Assembly: GCF_022352055.1 (NCBI RefSeq)
Contig: NZ_JAKRWM010000002.1
Span: 186,001-250,000 of the forward strand
DNA: 64,000 nt
Direction: 5' to 3'
Source of the DNA: Cohnella mopanensis
GTDB taxonomy: Bacteria; Bacillota; Bacilli; Paenibacillales; Paenibacillaceae
Shown here piece by piece: positions 25,879 through 36,208 of the stretch (positions are counted from its first letter, which is position 1; each line of letters starts with the position of its first letter). Both the position numbers and the translations under genes were made by a program. The notes beneath the pieces are model-generated. The model was not told where the DNA came from. It searched no databases and saw only the letters and a list, made by a program, of their open reading frames with translations.

Positions 25879-27396
25879 ATGTCCATCCGGCTTCGGTTGA
25901 CTTTATGGTATTCGGGCTTGCTTGCGGTAGCGCTGGTGGCGTTCGGGGTCATTATTTATAGCATCGTTCAGACGAACACGATGTCCGATTTGAAGGATAA
26001 CATGAAACGGATCGCTGCGAATACCGACGTTACTATAACGTCAAATATCAATCTTCGCGGAATTGTTCCGCGCGGAATCGATTACAATAGCATATATATC
26101 CAATTAGTCAACTACACTCAGACTGTCGTGGGAACGGTTGATCAGAAGACGGATAATATGTTTGCCAGCCAGAGGAGAGATGAGCTTACTTTTCCTTTTC
26201 CTAGGCAGGACGAGGCAAGTCAGGATTACCGGTTCATATCCAGGGAAGTAAATGGCGCTCCTTTCCTCATCCTCGAGAAATCATTGAAATACGATAACAA
26301 TATCGTAGGTTTACTGCAAGTCGGGGCTTTTACGGGACGGGAACAACAGTTTCTTGCGCAACTCAGAAATATTTTATGGGCTTCGGGAGTCGTAGGGGTA
26401 ATAGCGGCCTTTTTCCTTGGAATGTTCTTGTCCCGCAAAGCGTTAATGCCGATAAACCGTGTGACGGAGGCGGCGGAGAGAATCCAGAGCGGATCGCAGC
26501 TAGGCTTGAGAATTCCGAGGGAAACGCCGAACGACGAGATCGGGCGCTTAACGGATACTTTAAATGGGATGTTATCCGGCCTTGAGCGGGCGTACAAAAA
26601 TTTGGAGGACTCCAATACCGCGCAGAGAAGGTTCGTTTCCGACGCCTCGCATGAACTGCGTACTCCGCTAACGACGATTCGAGGCAACGTGGATCTGTTG
26701 GAGAAAATATGGGCTAATGACATGCAAGGTCAGAATGGTCATCTATCAACCGACGGACTCGAACGGCTCAACGAACAATTCGCGCTCTCTACGGATGATA
26801 AACAAACGATGTCCTTGGAATCGATTCGGGATATTGCCGACGAAGCTCGCCGGATGAGTGGGCTGGTCAATGATTTGTTGTCATTAGCTAGAGCGGATGC
26901 TGGCTATGTCATGGAGATGGAGAACGTCGTCTTGCGGCCGTTGGCGGAGGAAGCTTCCCGTCGTGCCGCGTTTCTTCCGCGGAAAGCGGAATGGGCGGTC
27001 GGACCTTTGGAAGCGCTGGACGGGGTAGAAGTTCGGGGCAATCGTGATTACTTGCTCCAATTGTTGTTTATTCTCATCGAGAACGGCTTTAAATATACAC
27101 CTTCGGGAACCGTTCGATTGTATGCAACGCAAACCGACGGATTCGTGGGTTTATCGGTAGAGGACACCGGGATTGGCATTCATGCCGAAGAAGTGCCGCA
27201 TATCTTTGATCGCTTCTACCGAGTAGACGTGTCCCGCGGCGAAACGTCGGGAACGGGGCTCGGACTGTCTATCGCGAAGTGGATAGCCGATATGCATCAT
27301 GCCAAGTTCGAGGTGAGAACGAAGTATGGGGAAGGTACCGTATTTACGCTATGGATGCCAATTGCTGCAATTAAGGAGAAGCGAATAGAAGAATAA
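25879..27396 (+). CDS. Sensor histidine kinase (HAMP, HisKA, HATPase)
   Basis: A 505-residue kinase with a membrane helix at about 10-30, an external sensor domain of about 125 residues, a second helix (about 163-183), a HAMP linker (KALMPINRVTEAAERIQSG), the H-box FVSDASHELRTPLTTIRGN and the N, F and G boxes (LLFILIENGFKYTPSG, EEVPHIFDRFYR, GTGLGLSIAKWIADMH). About 35 extra residues separate the H-box helix from its partner helix. It pairs with the OmpR-type regulator upstream. Confidence 0.92.
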   Translation: MSIRLRLTLWYSGLLAVALVAFGVIIYSIVQTNTMSDLKDNMKRIAANTDVTITSNINLRGIVPRGIDYNSIYIQLVNYTQTVVGTVDQKTDNMFASQRRDELTFPFPRQDEASQDYRFISREVNGAPFLILEKSLKYDNNIVGLLQVGAFTGREQQFLAQLRNILWASGVVGVIAAFFLGMFLSRKALMPINRVTEAAERIQSGSQLGLRIPRETPNDEIGRLTDTLNGMLSGLERAYKNLEDSNTAQRRFVSDASHELRTPLTTIRGNVDLLEKIWANDMQGQNGHLSTDGLERLNEQFALSTDDKQTMSLESIRDIADEARRMSGLVNDLLSLARADAGYVMEMENVVLRPLAEEASRRAAFLPRKAEWAVGPLEALDGVEVRGNRDYLLQLLFILIENGFKYTPSGTVRLYATQTDGFVGLSVEDTGIGIHAEEVPHIFDRFYRVDVSRGETSGTGLGLSIAKWIADMHHAKFEVRTKYGEGTVFTLWMPIAAIKEKRIEE

Positions 27397-27402
27397 TCGC
27401 TA

Positions 27403-27447
27403 GAAGGCGACTGCACGGATTTCATTGCGAATCCATCAGTCGCCTTC
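27403..27447 (+). terminator. Hairpin after the kinase gene
   Basis: GAAGGCGACTG and CAGTCGCCTTC form an 11-bp stem with an inner GGATT/AATCC pairing. There is no good T-run after it, so termination is only likely, not clear. Confidence 0.5.
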
Positions 27448-27567
27448 GTCTAGTTTCGTCGCCTTTTCCCGGTACCGCTAATAAGCTATAATAGTAAGAG
27501 AGTCGCTACGTCCATCGAACTCCTAGGCGGGAAATCCGCATAATGGGCGAGAAAGCAGGCGTTAATC

Positions 27568-28527
27568 ATGGAAGTCGTGAAAATCTCCCCAAGAGGTTAT
27601 TGTTATGGCGTTGTGGATGCGATGGTTCTCGCGCTGCAAACAGCGCGTAACTTGGATCTGCCAAGGCCGATCTATATATTGGGAATGATAGTTCATAATA
27701 GCCACGTCACGGAAGCGTTCAAAGAGGAAGGAATTATTACGCTAGACGGGAACGATCGGTTGGAAATATTGGAGCAAATCGAGCAAGGCACCGTCATTTT
27801 TACGGCACACGGAGTTTCGCCTGAGGTTCGCAGAAGAGCTAAGGAGAAAGGGTTGACCTTAGTAGATGCCACATGCCCCGACGTAACCAAAACCCATGAT
27901 CTGATCCGGGAGAAGGTTGGAGATGGGTACGAAGTTATATATATCGGCAAGAAGAACCATCCGGAGCCGGAAGGGGCAATCGGTATTGCTCCCGGTCACG
28001 TACATCTTATCGAACGTGAAGAAGATATCCAGAAATTAACGCTCCATACGGAACGGATTATTATAACTAACCAGACGACGATGTCCCAGTGGGATATTAA
28101 GCATCTTATGGCACTGCTGCTTGCGGCTTTTCCTACAGCGGAAATTCATAACGAAATTTGTTTGGCTACGCAGGTACGTCAAGAAGCGGTGGCTGATCAA
28201 GCCGGGGAAGCCCAGCTGTGCATCGTGGTCGGTGATCCGCGCAGCAACAACTCTAATCGGTTGGCGCAAGTCTCGCAAGAAATCGCCGGCGTTCCAGCTT
28301 ACCGCGTCGCTGACGTATCCGAAATTAAGCAAGAGTGGCTGCAAGGGCTTGAACGAGTGGCCGTAACTTCCGGAGCTTCGACCCCGACCGCATTGACCAA
28401 AGAGGTCATCGCCTATTTGGAGCAATTCGATTCCGCGGATTCGAGTACTTGGCCGATCGAACGCACCGTCAATCCGAATAAGTTGTTGCCGAATGTGAAG
28501 ATAAGAGCAGTGGGAGTCAGCAACTAA
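27568..28527 (+). CDS. ispH: 4-hydroxy-3-methylbut-2-enyl diphosphate reductase
   Basis: A 319-residue iron-sulfur enzyme catalysing the last step of the MEP isoprenoid pathway to IPP and DMAPP. The three cluster cysteines are visible in RGYCYGV (C12), DATCPDV (about 103) and [11 protein letters not shown] (about 198), and HGVSPEV and SGASTPTAL match the family. It is a single gene with its own upstream region. The site before the ATG is weak (AAAGCAGG). Confidence 0.96.
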   Translation: MEVVKISPRGYCYGVVDAMVLALQTARNLDLPRPIYILGMIVHNSHVTEAFKEEGIITLDGNDRLEILEQIEQGTVIFTAHGVSPEVRRRAKEKGLTLVDATCPDVTKTHDLIREKVGDGYEVIYIGKKNHPEPEGAIGIAPGHVHLIEREEDIQKLTLHTERIIITNQTTMSQWDIKHLMALLLAAFPTAEIHNEICLATQVRQEAVADQAGEAQLCIVVGDPRSNNSNRLAQVSQEIAGVPAYRVADVSEIKQEWLQGLERVAVTSGASTPTALTKEVIAYLEQFDSADSSTWPIERTVNPNKLLPNVKIRAVGVSN

Positions 28528-28595
28528 AGCGATAATTCGAAAAGTTAGGTTTAGGTTTTCCACACTGCTTGCGTTTTCCGATGGAGGGAATCACC

Positions 28596-29099
28596 ATGCA
28601 TCGAATTCAAAAAATACGGCGTTGGCTTAAATATAAATATATGATGTTGATCCGGGCAAAAGGCGGAGCTTCCATTGTCGCGATGGGTTTCGCGATCGGG
28701 CTGGCTATCGAGATGTTTACTTTGCCTACATTTGGTTTTGCATTCGTGCTTATTTTTCCGCTGTGCTATTTGCTAAGAGGGAATTTGCCGGCCGCATTAA
28801 TCGGCTTCGTCGTCGGGAAAGTGATATACATTCCGATGATGTATCCGAACTCCAAAGTAGGGGGATGGATTCTACCGAAGCATCTGAGCTTCCACCTCCC
28901 GGTCGTTCCGGAATGGTTCAACCACCTCTTGCTCACGAACTTGAAGCTTATCGTCGGCGGGATGGTGGACGGGGCCATCTTGGGAATGATCTGTTACTAT
29001 CCGATTAAATCCAGCATCAACGCTTATAAAGCCAAACGTAGGGATAAGCGCAAGTTGAGAAAAGCAGTTGATACGGGAAACAAAACAGCCATTGAATAA
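28596..29099 (+). CDS. DUF2062 membrane protein
   Basis: A 167-residue protein with three or four hydrophobic segments (about residues 23-125) and a basic C-terminus (KAKRRDKRKLRKA). The N-terminal RRWLKYKYMMLIRAKGGASI and VAMGFAIGLAIEMFTLPTFG agree with the DUF2062 family of small membrane proteins. The start is set by GGAGG 8 nt upstream. The function is unknown. Confidence 0.75.
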   Translation: MHRIQKIRRWLKYKYMMLIRAKGGASIVAMGFAIGLAIEMFTLPTFGFAFVLIFPLCYLLRGNLPAALIGFVVGKVIYIPMMYPNSKVGGWILPKHLSFHLPVVPEWFNHLLLTNLKLIVGGMVDGAILGMICYYPIKSSINAYKAKRRDKRKLRKAVDTGNKTAIE

Positions 29100-29122
29100 T
29101 TGTAAGTAATAGGTAGAATCGT

Positions 29123-29152
29123 AAAGACCATCTCATGCGGATGGTCTTTTTC
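29123..29152 (+). terminator. Terminator after the DUF2062 gene
   Basis: AAAGACCATC pairs with GATGGTCTTT around TCATGCG, followed by TTC and a T-rich stretch. Confidence 0.85.
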
Positions 29153-29475
29153 TGTTGTTCAGTTATTTGAAAGTTTGTTAAATTTATTTTTAACAAAATG
29201 GAAAATAGTATTCGAAATTCTTGTTGTTTAGTTAACGTAATATCATCCCTGCGTTAAATGAACGTCGTGAGTGTTAAATAACGTGTGCAATCAGGTAAAC
29301 AGGCTTATTTTTCCATCGGAAAAGGCTGTTGGGGCGGTGTTTACAGCCCATAGGTTGTCCATTATTCTGAGTTTGAACCAATGTGTGTTTTCAAGTGAAC
29401 ATTTTTTCTTCGTGCTCCTTTTAAGTTGAAAAATTGTTCGTGCGGAAATCGGTTTAATATTTGGAGGTGCGATTT
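29153..29475. promoter_or_regulatory. AT-rich 323-bp upstream region of the giant surface protein gene
   Basis: This stretch holds no gene. It contains a perfect inverted repeat, TTTGTTAAA (29174-29182) and TTTAACAAA (29189-29197), separated by 6 bp, which could be an operator, and several GTTAAAT-type words. I could not identify a clear promoter. Confidence 0.4.
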
Positions 29476-32400
29476 GTGTATCGTTATGTAAACAAGAATA
29501 AAAGATGGTTGAGTCTTGCGATGGTCTTATTCATGCTTGTCACCATTGTTATGCCAAGCGGTTTCTTTAAGAAGGCCTACGCCGGAACGTCCGAAGTCGT
29601 GGCAGGATGGACTTTTTCATCCGCCACAGCCTTAACGGCAACAAGCGGAAACCTGAATAACGTTGGAACTAGCAGTTTTTCGGTGAGCGGGTCCCGTACA
29701 CTTACTTTTGCAAGCGCCAACGCAACGATCTATACGAACGGTTGGAATACAGCCAACGGCTATTGGCAAATAAAGTTGAATACGCAAGAATATTCACAAC
29801 TTAGCCTATCCTCTAAAAATTATGGTACGAGTACAGGTCCAAAGGACTTCAAAATACAATACAGTTTGGACGGTACTACTTTTACGGATGTGGATAATAG
29901 CGAATTTATACAAGACGCTAGCCTTGCGCAATCCGTAAATAATCTTCCATTGCCAACCGCGATAGATAATCAGCCTGACGTTTATATTAGATGGTTGAAT
30001 TATACGACGGCTTCTATCGGAGGGGCGACAACAGCAACCGGTGGGAATAGCAGAATATCCGACATCTCGGTCACGGGTGTGAAAGATTCCGGGTCGAATT
30101 CCCAAACCAAAATACCCGCGGGAAATAAAATTCAGTATACGAGTGGGAAAGTAAGCGGTCTGGTCGGTTCGGTTGCCGCGAGCGTAGTCGTTGCGGTTTA
30201 TGATAACGATCCTGCGATACCGGGAGCAAATAGTCTTGGGAACACGACAAGTCTCGACGGCTCCTTCGAGATAAACTATGCTCCGGTCGCATTGCCTTCC
30301 GTCTATGTCATGGCGACGGAGACCGGAAAGTTAAATAGCGATGCGGTGAGAATCGACCTGGCCGTTCCGAGCGCTCCGATTGCGGCTAATCAATTAAGCT
30401 ACACTGTAGATTCCTCGGGGATAGGAACGCTCATGGGAACGGCAAACGTTAATGCACCCGTTCGAGTGTACCAAGATAATGGCATGACGCAACATTTGGG
30501 AGAGGGAGTTTCGAACGGTTCAGGCAATTTCTCGATCACGATCAATAGCCCTGCACCGGATTCCGTATATGTGACCCAGCAAACGAGCACCAACAATGGC
30601 CGTATGTTGGAAAGCTTACCGATACAAGCGGTTAAGCAATCGAGCGTTCCCATTATCGCCTTACGAGGAACGGATGCTAACGGAGTCCCTACTAAACTTA
30701 ATCAAGTGTTCACGGTGGAGGGCGTCGTAACGTTCGAGAATGGGAAGTTGGGCTCGCAAAATAGCAACTTCTATATACAAGACGGTACTGCGGGCGTAAA
30801 TATTTTCGGCAGTTTTGTTCATGGTTTAACGATCGAAAGAGGCGATAAGATTAAAGTTACGGGAAAGGTCATCCACTACAACGGTTTGATCGAGCTGGAG
30901 GCCACTTCCGTCGAACGAACGGGCGTTGGAAATCCATTGCCGCTTCCTAAAGAAGTCACGATCGCGGATCTAAACAGCTTCGCCACCGCGGAACCGTTGG
31001 ATGGCATGCTGGTCACTCTAACGGGTAAAGTCACGAATATCCCATCCGCGACAGGGAATCAAAACGTCACGATTGTCGACCAATCGAATAAAACGATTAT
31101 CCTGCGTGTCATGGAAGCAACCGGTATTGATCTCGCGAAGGATTTGGAAGTAAACAAAACCTATTCTTTCACGGGTGTTGTCGGACAATACGATGCTACT
31201 TCACCTTACACTTCAGGATATCAGTTATTTCCAAGAGACAAGAACGATATTGTGTCCGAACTTTCTTTAACCCATCAACAGCTTCAACAAGCCTATAAGG
31301 ATACAAATATCGAGTTTACAGCCATAGCAAGCGGCGCGGCTTCCGTTACGCTGAACTATAAAGCATCGAGTGCTGTGGACTTTACGCAGATAAACATGGC
31401 AGCGTCGGATCAATCCCATTATTCCGTAACTGTACCGGCGGCTAGCGTTCCGGTAGGAGGTTTCGATTATTACATCGAAGCTATTGCCGGAAGCAAATCC
31501 CAAAAAGCGGGTCCGTTTCATGTCTCAGTCATAGAAGATACTGAGGGACCAACGTTTATAGTGGATCAGCCCGAGTCGAACGTAGAATCTCCCCGTCCTG
31601 TTATCATGATTTTAATCGATGATCCAAGCGGTATTGATGCTTCTTCCATACAAATGAAACTTAACGATGTCGATATTACTTCTTCGGCTAAATTTGCCGG
31701 CGGCATTCTGACCTATACGCCGGGTGCTGATCTTCCTCTAGGAGCTTATGTCGTAACAGTAACTGCAAAAGACAGTAGCGTTCATCAGAATGTTGGAACA
31801 CTTACATGGACTTTTAATGTAGTGGAACGATTTGCGGGCGGAAACCATTACTATGGCACGACTCATAATCATACGAATATATCGCACGATGCGGCCGGCA
31901 GTCCGGAGGATGCTTTAAAGGCAGCAAAGTATTATGGCTATGATTGGTTTGCGTTCTCTGATCACTCTCATGATATCGATGCATGTCCTGCCTCGGGCTG
32001 CACGGATACCGTTGACCATAAGGGTATGCCTGAGAGGACGGGGGGCTCGGATTGGCAGCTTACGAAAAATCTTGCCGATCAATATACGAAAAACGGCAGT
32101 TTCGTTGTTTTCCCGGCATTCGAGATGACTTCGACCACTTGGGGACATTCCAACGTGTTCGGAACGTCTAATTTTATCGATCGTAAGCAAGACGGCGGTA
32201 AATACCAAACTTTGAAAAATTATTACGCATGGGTGCTGACTTACGATAACATCGTAGCCCAGTTCAACCATCCTGCCATGTCCGCTAACGCTTTCGATAA
32301 TTTTATTCCCTTTGATAAGAACGTGAACAAGCTTTTCACCATGCTTGAAGTCGGGAATGGATCCGGCAAATATTCTTATGCGAATGCCGAAAACAAGTTT

Positions 32401-35400
32401 TTTGGCGCACTGGATTTGGGTTGGCATATCGCCCCGACATACGGCGAAGACAACCACGATGCAACTTGGGGGAAAACCAAACAACGTACGGTTATCGTCT
32501 CTAAGGACCTAACGCAAAATTCATTGCTTGAAGCGATGCGGAAGATGCATGTGTACATGACGGAAGATCCGAACGCCAAGCTGGACTTTTCGGCGAATGG
32601 ATGGTATATGGGATCGACCGTAGATAGCAAAAATCTTAAGTTCAGCATTGATGTAAGCGATCCGGTTCTGGAAAATGCGTCAGATCCGAAATACAGCTAT
32701 ATAAAAACCGTTTCCAATGATAACATCTCGAAAATCGAGTTGCTTACGAACGGCGGAAGAGTAATCGATTCGTATACGCCAACATCGGATATCACGCATG
32801 CGAATTGGACTCCGCAGGTCAATGTCGTTGGAGGCCAGCAATGGTTCGTCGTTCGGGTTACGCAAAAAGACGGCGACAGAATTTATTCATCGCCGATCTG
32901 GTCGCCGTCCGAACCGGTTGCGATCAAAGTGAATGACGTTTCATCGGCTGACGGGGCTATCATCGGCGGATTGTCCGCTAACTTGCAAGCGGGAGTGACC
33001 AACCTTGGATCCGTAGACGTGAACAATATTACGGCCAGCTTTTATTATGACGAGGCGGATGCAGCCCACTTCATTGGAAGCACTAGTATTCCGTCTCTCT
33101 CGGTTAGCCAGTCTGCTACGGCTAAGGTTGTCTGGGCAAGCCCGGTCGTCGGCGAGCATAAGATCGTTGTCGTGTTGTCCTCAACGGACAAAGATTTAGG
33201 CGTGAATGAATATAAACAAGCCTTTACTATTAAAGCCCCTCTTGGAAAGACGATTCTGATCGATGCATCCAAGAAAAACGAGAACACGTCCAAAGACGCA
33301 GGTACTTATAAAGACAATTTGAAACTTCTTACGACCATGATGAGGCAAGAGGGATTTACCGTATCAGAGAACACGGCGCTAATCTCCGATAGCGTATTAA
33401 GCAATATAGCCGTGTTGTATATCTCGCATCCTTCGTCTGCTTACAGTGTCGATGAAATTAAGGCGATCAACAAATTCGTTGCTGACGGCGGATCCTTATT
33501 GTTGGCGGAGAAAAGCAATAATAGCGGATCGAACCAAAATATGAATGGAATATTATCGGGAATCGGGTCTAGCATCCTCATAAACAATGACGGGATATTC
33601 GACGAAACGACGTACGGGAATTTCTGGTCTACTCCTCTGACGTCGAACTATTCCGTAAGGGCACATCCGACACCGGTCAGTAATAACTTAACCGACTTTG
33701 TTCCGACAATTGAATATTACAGCGGAGCTAGCCTTGCCAAGAATAACGGCGCGGGAGGGAAAATCGCCCTTACCGATACAAGCTCCGTCACGATTCTTGT
33801 CAGAGGCAACGAATCGACTTTCCAGAATACTGGTTCCGTGAACGCGGACGCGTATTCTTATAATGTGCATACTTCCAAAGCGCCGGCCGGGCCTGCTTTG
33901 ACAGGGGTTACCGGAGGGACTGTCATCCCCATGATCGCTTCCGAAACGATAGGAACCAAGGGTGGAAGGATCATCGTTTCGGGAATGAATATCTTTAACG
34001 ACAAGCAAATGGACCAGGCGTTTAATCCGAAAGGCAACGTTCCTATTGCCTTGAATGCGATCAATTGGTTAGTTCATCTGGAACCGAAAGTCATTAAGAT
34101 CGGCGAAGCGCGCAAGCTTCCGGAAGGTACGTCGGTCGTTATTCAAGGTAAAGTGACTACTGCGGCAGGCGTATTCTTCGATTCGGCCTATGTGCAGGAT
34201 GAAACCGGAGGAATTATGGCCTTCAATGAGATTCCTGAAGGATCCTTAAACTACGGGGATACGGTACGTATTTATGGGCATATCAAGACATTCGAGAATA
34301 ATAAGGAAATCGAGTTCGGCAATTTTGAGAATAGTATCGTGAAAATAAGCTCGGGAACACCGGTGGAGCCTGTAGTGGTAAGCACGGGCGATTCCATTAC
34401 CGAAGCCTATCAAGGCCAGCTTGTCAAAGTGACGGGAACTGTCGTCGAGATTCCTGACGATTATTCGTACAAGATTAATGATGGTTCCGGCGAAGTGCTT
34501 GTATCTGTAGACGGATATATCGCGAATCAAAGCGGTCCTGTTCCGCAATTGCAAATCGGCGATACGTTGGAAGCTGTCGGCCTATCGGGTAAATTTGCCG
34601 AAGGCGACCGAATCCGCGTCCGGGATACGAAGGAAATGAAAAATATTAACAATCGAACGGCGGCTTCCGTTGCTGCGGGAATAGTCGCGATAACCGCGCC
34701 GTTGAAAGATGCAACTAGCTTAACGCTGCCCGCTGTGCCTTCGGGGTACACCCTAGCGATCAAGACCTCCAGCAACACGGCGGTAATAGCGACGAATGGC
34801 GTGATTACGCCGCCAAGCGCGGAGACGACGGTGACGCTCGTGCTCGAGATTACGAGAACATCCGACGGAACCAAGGCCGTTACGATTGGTATTCCAGTTC
34901 TTGTTCCAGCTAAAACGTCAACCGGTGATCCTACGGATACCGGCGGCAACAATAACGGCAACAATAACGGAAACGATAGCGGCAACACTCCAGGCAACGA
35001 GGCGGACAAACCGGGCATCGTGACGATTACGCCGGATAAAGTAGCGGACAACGGAAGCGGTACGCTGATCATTGCAATTCCAAACGATACGATAGAAATC
35101 AAATTGCCCGCGAACACTTCTGAATGGCTGTCTAACCATTCGTTTGAAGTGAGATCGGATCGCATGGTTCTCGAAATTCCGTCGGCTCTAATTAAACAAC
35201 TGGAAAATCGGTTGACCGCGGATGAAATGAAAACGAGAACGATTTCCTTGAAAATGGGTCCGATCTCCGCCCGAGAGAGAGGGGAACTCATCGCTAAAGG
35301 GGAGAACTCGACGCAATCGAAAATCAAGGTTTCAGGTGATGTGTACGAGTTCAGCCTATCGGTTAGTTCCGCTAGCGGTAAGACTGTTCAGTTATCTCAG

Positions 35401-36120
35401 CTCGACCAACCGATTACGATCCGTCTGAAGGTGGATCCATCGATTAACCCGAAATTAGCCGGTATATTCTATATTTCCGACAGTGGAAAACTTGAATTTG
35501 TCGGAGGGGATTATATCAACGGCCAGATGGTGGCGCAGATCAGCCACTTCAGTAAATACGCCGTGCTCGAATTGACCAAATCTTTCCGCGATTTGTCGAG
35601 CAAGTATTGGGCATACAACGTCATCCAAGAGCTCGCGGTCAAACAGATCATTAATGGAACAACCGCGTCTACGTTCGAGCCTAATCGTTCGATTACGCGG
35701 GCGGAATTTACGGCGCTGCTGGTCAACGCATTAAAGCTTAATAAGGAAGGCACAATCGGATTCTCCGACGTGTCCGCCGACAAGTGGTATGCCAAGCCGA
35801 TCTCTATGGCTTATCAAGCAGGCATCGTTAAAGGGAAGAGCCCTACGATATTCGATCCGAACGGATCGATTACGCGCGAGGAAATGGTTACGATGACGAT
35901 AAAGGCTTACGAAGCGTTGAAGGGGAAGAAGCTTGGCGAATACTCCGGAACGCCTTTCGCGGATATGAACAGTGTATCTGCGTGGGCAGCCAGTTCGGTT
36001 AAAGCCGCTGCCGAATTGAAACTCATTCGCGGCCGAACACCGACCCAATTCATTCCGCACGGAATAACGTCCAGGGCCGAGGCGGCGCAAGTCATCTACA
36101 ACTTAATCGGTAATCAATAG
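29476..36120 (+). CDS. Giant S-layer-anchored protein with PHP (CehA/McbA-type) metallohydrolase domain
   Basis: A 2,214-residue secreted protein starting at GTG (GGAGGTG upstream). Signal peptide: basic start, hydrophobic core, cleavage near AYA-G (about 38). Next come beta-sandwich domains with an OB-fold-like module (about 395-500). At about 790-1065 lies a PHP-type domain starting GTTHNHTNISHDAAG with WFAFSDHSHD and APTYGEDNHD, giving metal-binding His/Asp residues as in CehA/McbA phosphoesterases. Then follow a CARDB-like region, a GATase/DUF4350-like domain (about 1258-1535), a second OB-like pair (about 1540-1725), an Asn/Gly-rich linker (about 1821-1845) and three SLH repeats (about 2035-2212) binding cell-wall polymer. 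The substrate is unknown. Confidence 0.85.
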   Translation: MYRYVNKNKRWLSLAMVLFMLVTIVMPSGFFKKAYAGTSEVVAGWTFSSATALTATSGNLNNVGTSSFSVSGSRTLTFASANATIYTNGWNTANGYWQIKLNTQEYSQLSLSSKNYGTSTGPKDFKIQYSLDGTTFTDVDNSEFIQDASLAQSVNNLPLPTAIDNQPDVYIRWLNYTTASIGGATTATGGNSRISDISVTGVKDSGSNSQTKIPAGNKIQYTSGKVSGLVGSVAASVVVAVYDNDPAIPGANSLGNTTSLDGSFEINYAPVALPSVYVMATETGKLNSDAVRIDLAVPSAPIAANQLSYTVDSSGIGTLMGTANVNAPVRVYQDNGMTQHLGEGVSNGSGNFSITINSPAPDSVYVTQQTSTNNGRMLESLPIQAVKQSSVPIIALRGTDANGVPTKLNQVFTVEGVVTFENGKLGSQNSNFYIQDGTAGVNIFGSFVHGLTIERGDKIKVTGKVIHYNGLIELEATSVERTGVGNPLPLPKEVTIADLNSFATAEPLDGMLVTLTGKVTNIPSATGNQNVTIVDQSNKTIILRVMEATGIDLAKDLEVNKTYSFTGVVGQYDATSPYTSGYQLFPRDKNDIVSELSLTHQQLQQAYKDTNIEFTAIASGAASVTLNYKASSAVDFTQINMAASDQSHYSVTVPAASVPVGGFDYYIEAIAGSKSQKAGPFHVSVIEDTEGPTFIVDQPESNVESPRPVIMILIDDPSGIDASSIQMKLNDVDITSSAKFAGGILTYTPGADLPLGAYVVTVTAKDSSVHQNVGTLTWTFNVVERFAGGNHYYGTTHNHTNISHDAAGSPEDALKAAKYYGYDWFAFSDHSHDIDACPASGCTDTVDHKGMPERTGGSDWQLTKNLADQYTKNGSFVVFPAFEMTSTTWGHSNVFGTSNFIDRKQDGGKYQTLKNYYAWVLTYDNIVAQFNHPAMSANAFDNFIPFDKNVNKLFTMLEVGNGSGKYSYANAENKFFGALDLGWHIAPTYGEDNHDATWGKTKQRTVIVSKDLTQNSLLEAMRKMHVYMTEDPNAKLDFSANGWYMGSTVDSKNLKFSIDVSDPVLENASDPKYSYIKTVSNDNISKIELLTNGGRVIDSYTPTSDITHANWTPQVNVVGGQQWFVVRVTQKDGDRIYSSPIWSPSEPVAIKVNDVSSADGAIIGGLSANLQAGVTNLGSVDVNNITASFYYDEADAAHFIGSTSIPSLSVSQSATAKVVWASPVVGEHKIVVVLSSTDKDLGVNEYKQAFTIKAPLGKTILIDASKKNENTSKDAGTYKDNLKLLTTMMRQEGFTVSENTALISDSVLSNIAVLYISHPSSAYSVDEIKAINKFVADGGSLLLAEKSNNSGSNQNMNGILSGIGSSILINNDGIFDETTYGNFWSTPLTSNYSVRAHPTPVSNNLTDFVPTIEYYSGASLAKNNGAGGKIALTDTSSVTILVRGNESTFQNTGSVNADAYSYNVHTSKAPAGPALTGVTGGTVIPMIASETIGTKGGRIIVSGMNIFNDKQMDQAFNPKGNVPIALNAINWLVHLEPKVIKIGEARKLPEGTSVVIQGKVTTAAGVFFDSAYVQDETGGIMAFNEIPEGSLNYGDTVRIYGHIKTFENNKEIEFGNFENSIVKISSGTPVEPVVVSTGDSITEAYQGQLVKVTGTVVEIPDDYSYKINDGSGEVLVSVDGYIANQSGPVPQLQIGDTLEAVGLSGKFAEGDRIRVRDTKEMKNINNRTAASVAAGIVAITAPLKDATSLTLPAVPSGYTLAIKTSSNTAVIATNGVITPPSAETTVTLVLEITRTSDGTKAVTIGIPVLVPAKTSTGDPTDTGGNNNGNNNGNDSGNTPGNEADKPGIVTITPDKVADNGSGTLIIAIPNDTIEIKLPANTSEWLSNHSFEVRSDRMVLEIPSALIKQLENRLTADEMKTRTISLKMGPISARERGELIAKGENSTQSKIKVSGDVYEFSLSVSSASGKTVQLSQLDQPITIRLKVDPSINPKLAGIFYISDSGKLEFVGGDYINGQMVAQISHFSKYAVLELTKSFRDLSSKYWAYNVIQELAVKQIINGTTASTFEPNRSITRAEFTALLVNALKLNKEGTIGFSDVSADKWYAKPISMAYQAGIVKGKSPTIFDPNGSITREEMVTMTIKAYEALKGKKLGEYSGTPFADMNSVSAWAASSVKAAAELKLIRGRTPTQFIPHGITSRAEAAQVIYNLIGNQ

Positions 36121-36138
36121 AAGATCAGGATTGCAATA

Positions 36139-36171
36139 GAGGGACGCCGTTCGCGAGAATGGCATCCCTCT
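36139..36171 (+). terminator. Hairpin after the giant surface protein gene
   Basis: AGAGGGACGCC pairs imperfectly with GGCATCCCTCT, followed by a pyrimidine-rich CCCTCTCTTCTT. It is a probable but weak terminator. Confidence 0.5.
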
Positions 36172-36208
36172 CCCTCTCTTCTTACAAGACAAGCATGGAG
36201 GCCTATTC

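Noticed and set aside
34527-35327. A 266-codon open frame opposite the giant surface protein gene
   Set aside because: Low-complexity Ser/Val/Leu-rich translation of the Gly/Asn/Thr-coding linker region. No start signal, and the plus-strand frame is a clear protein.
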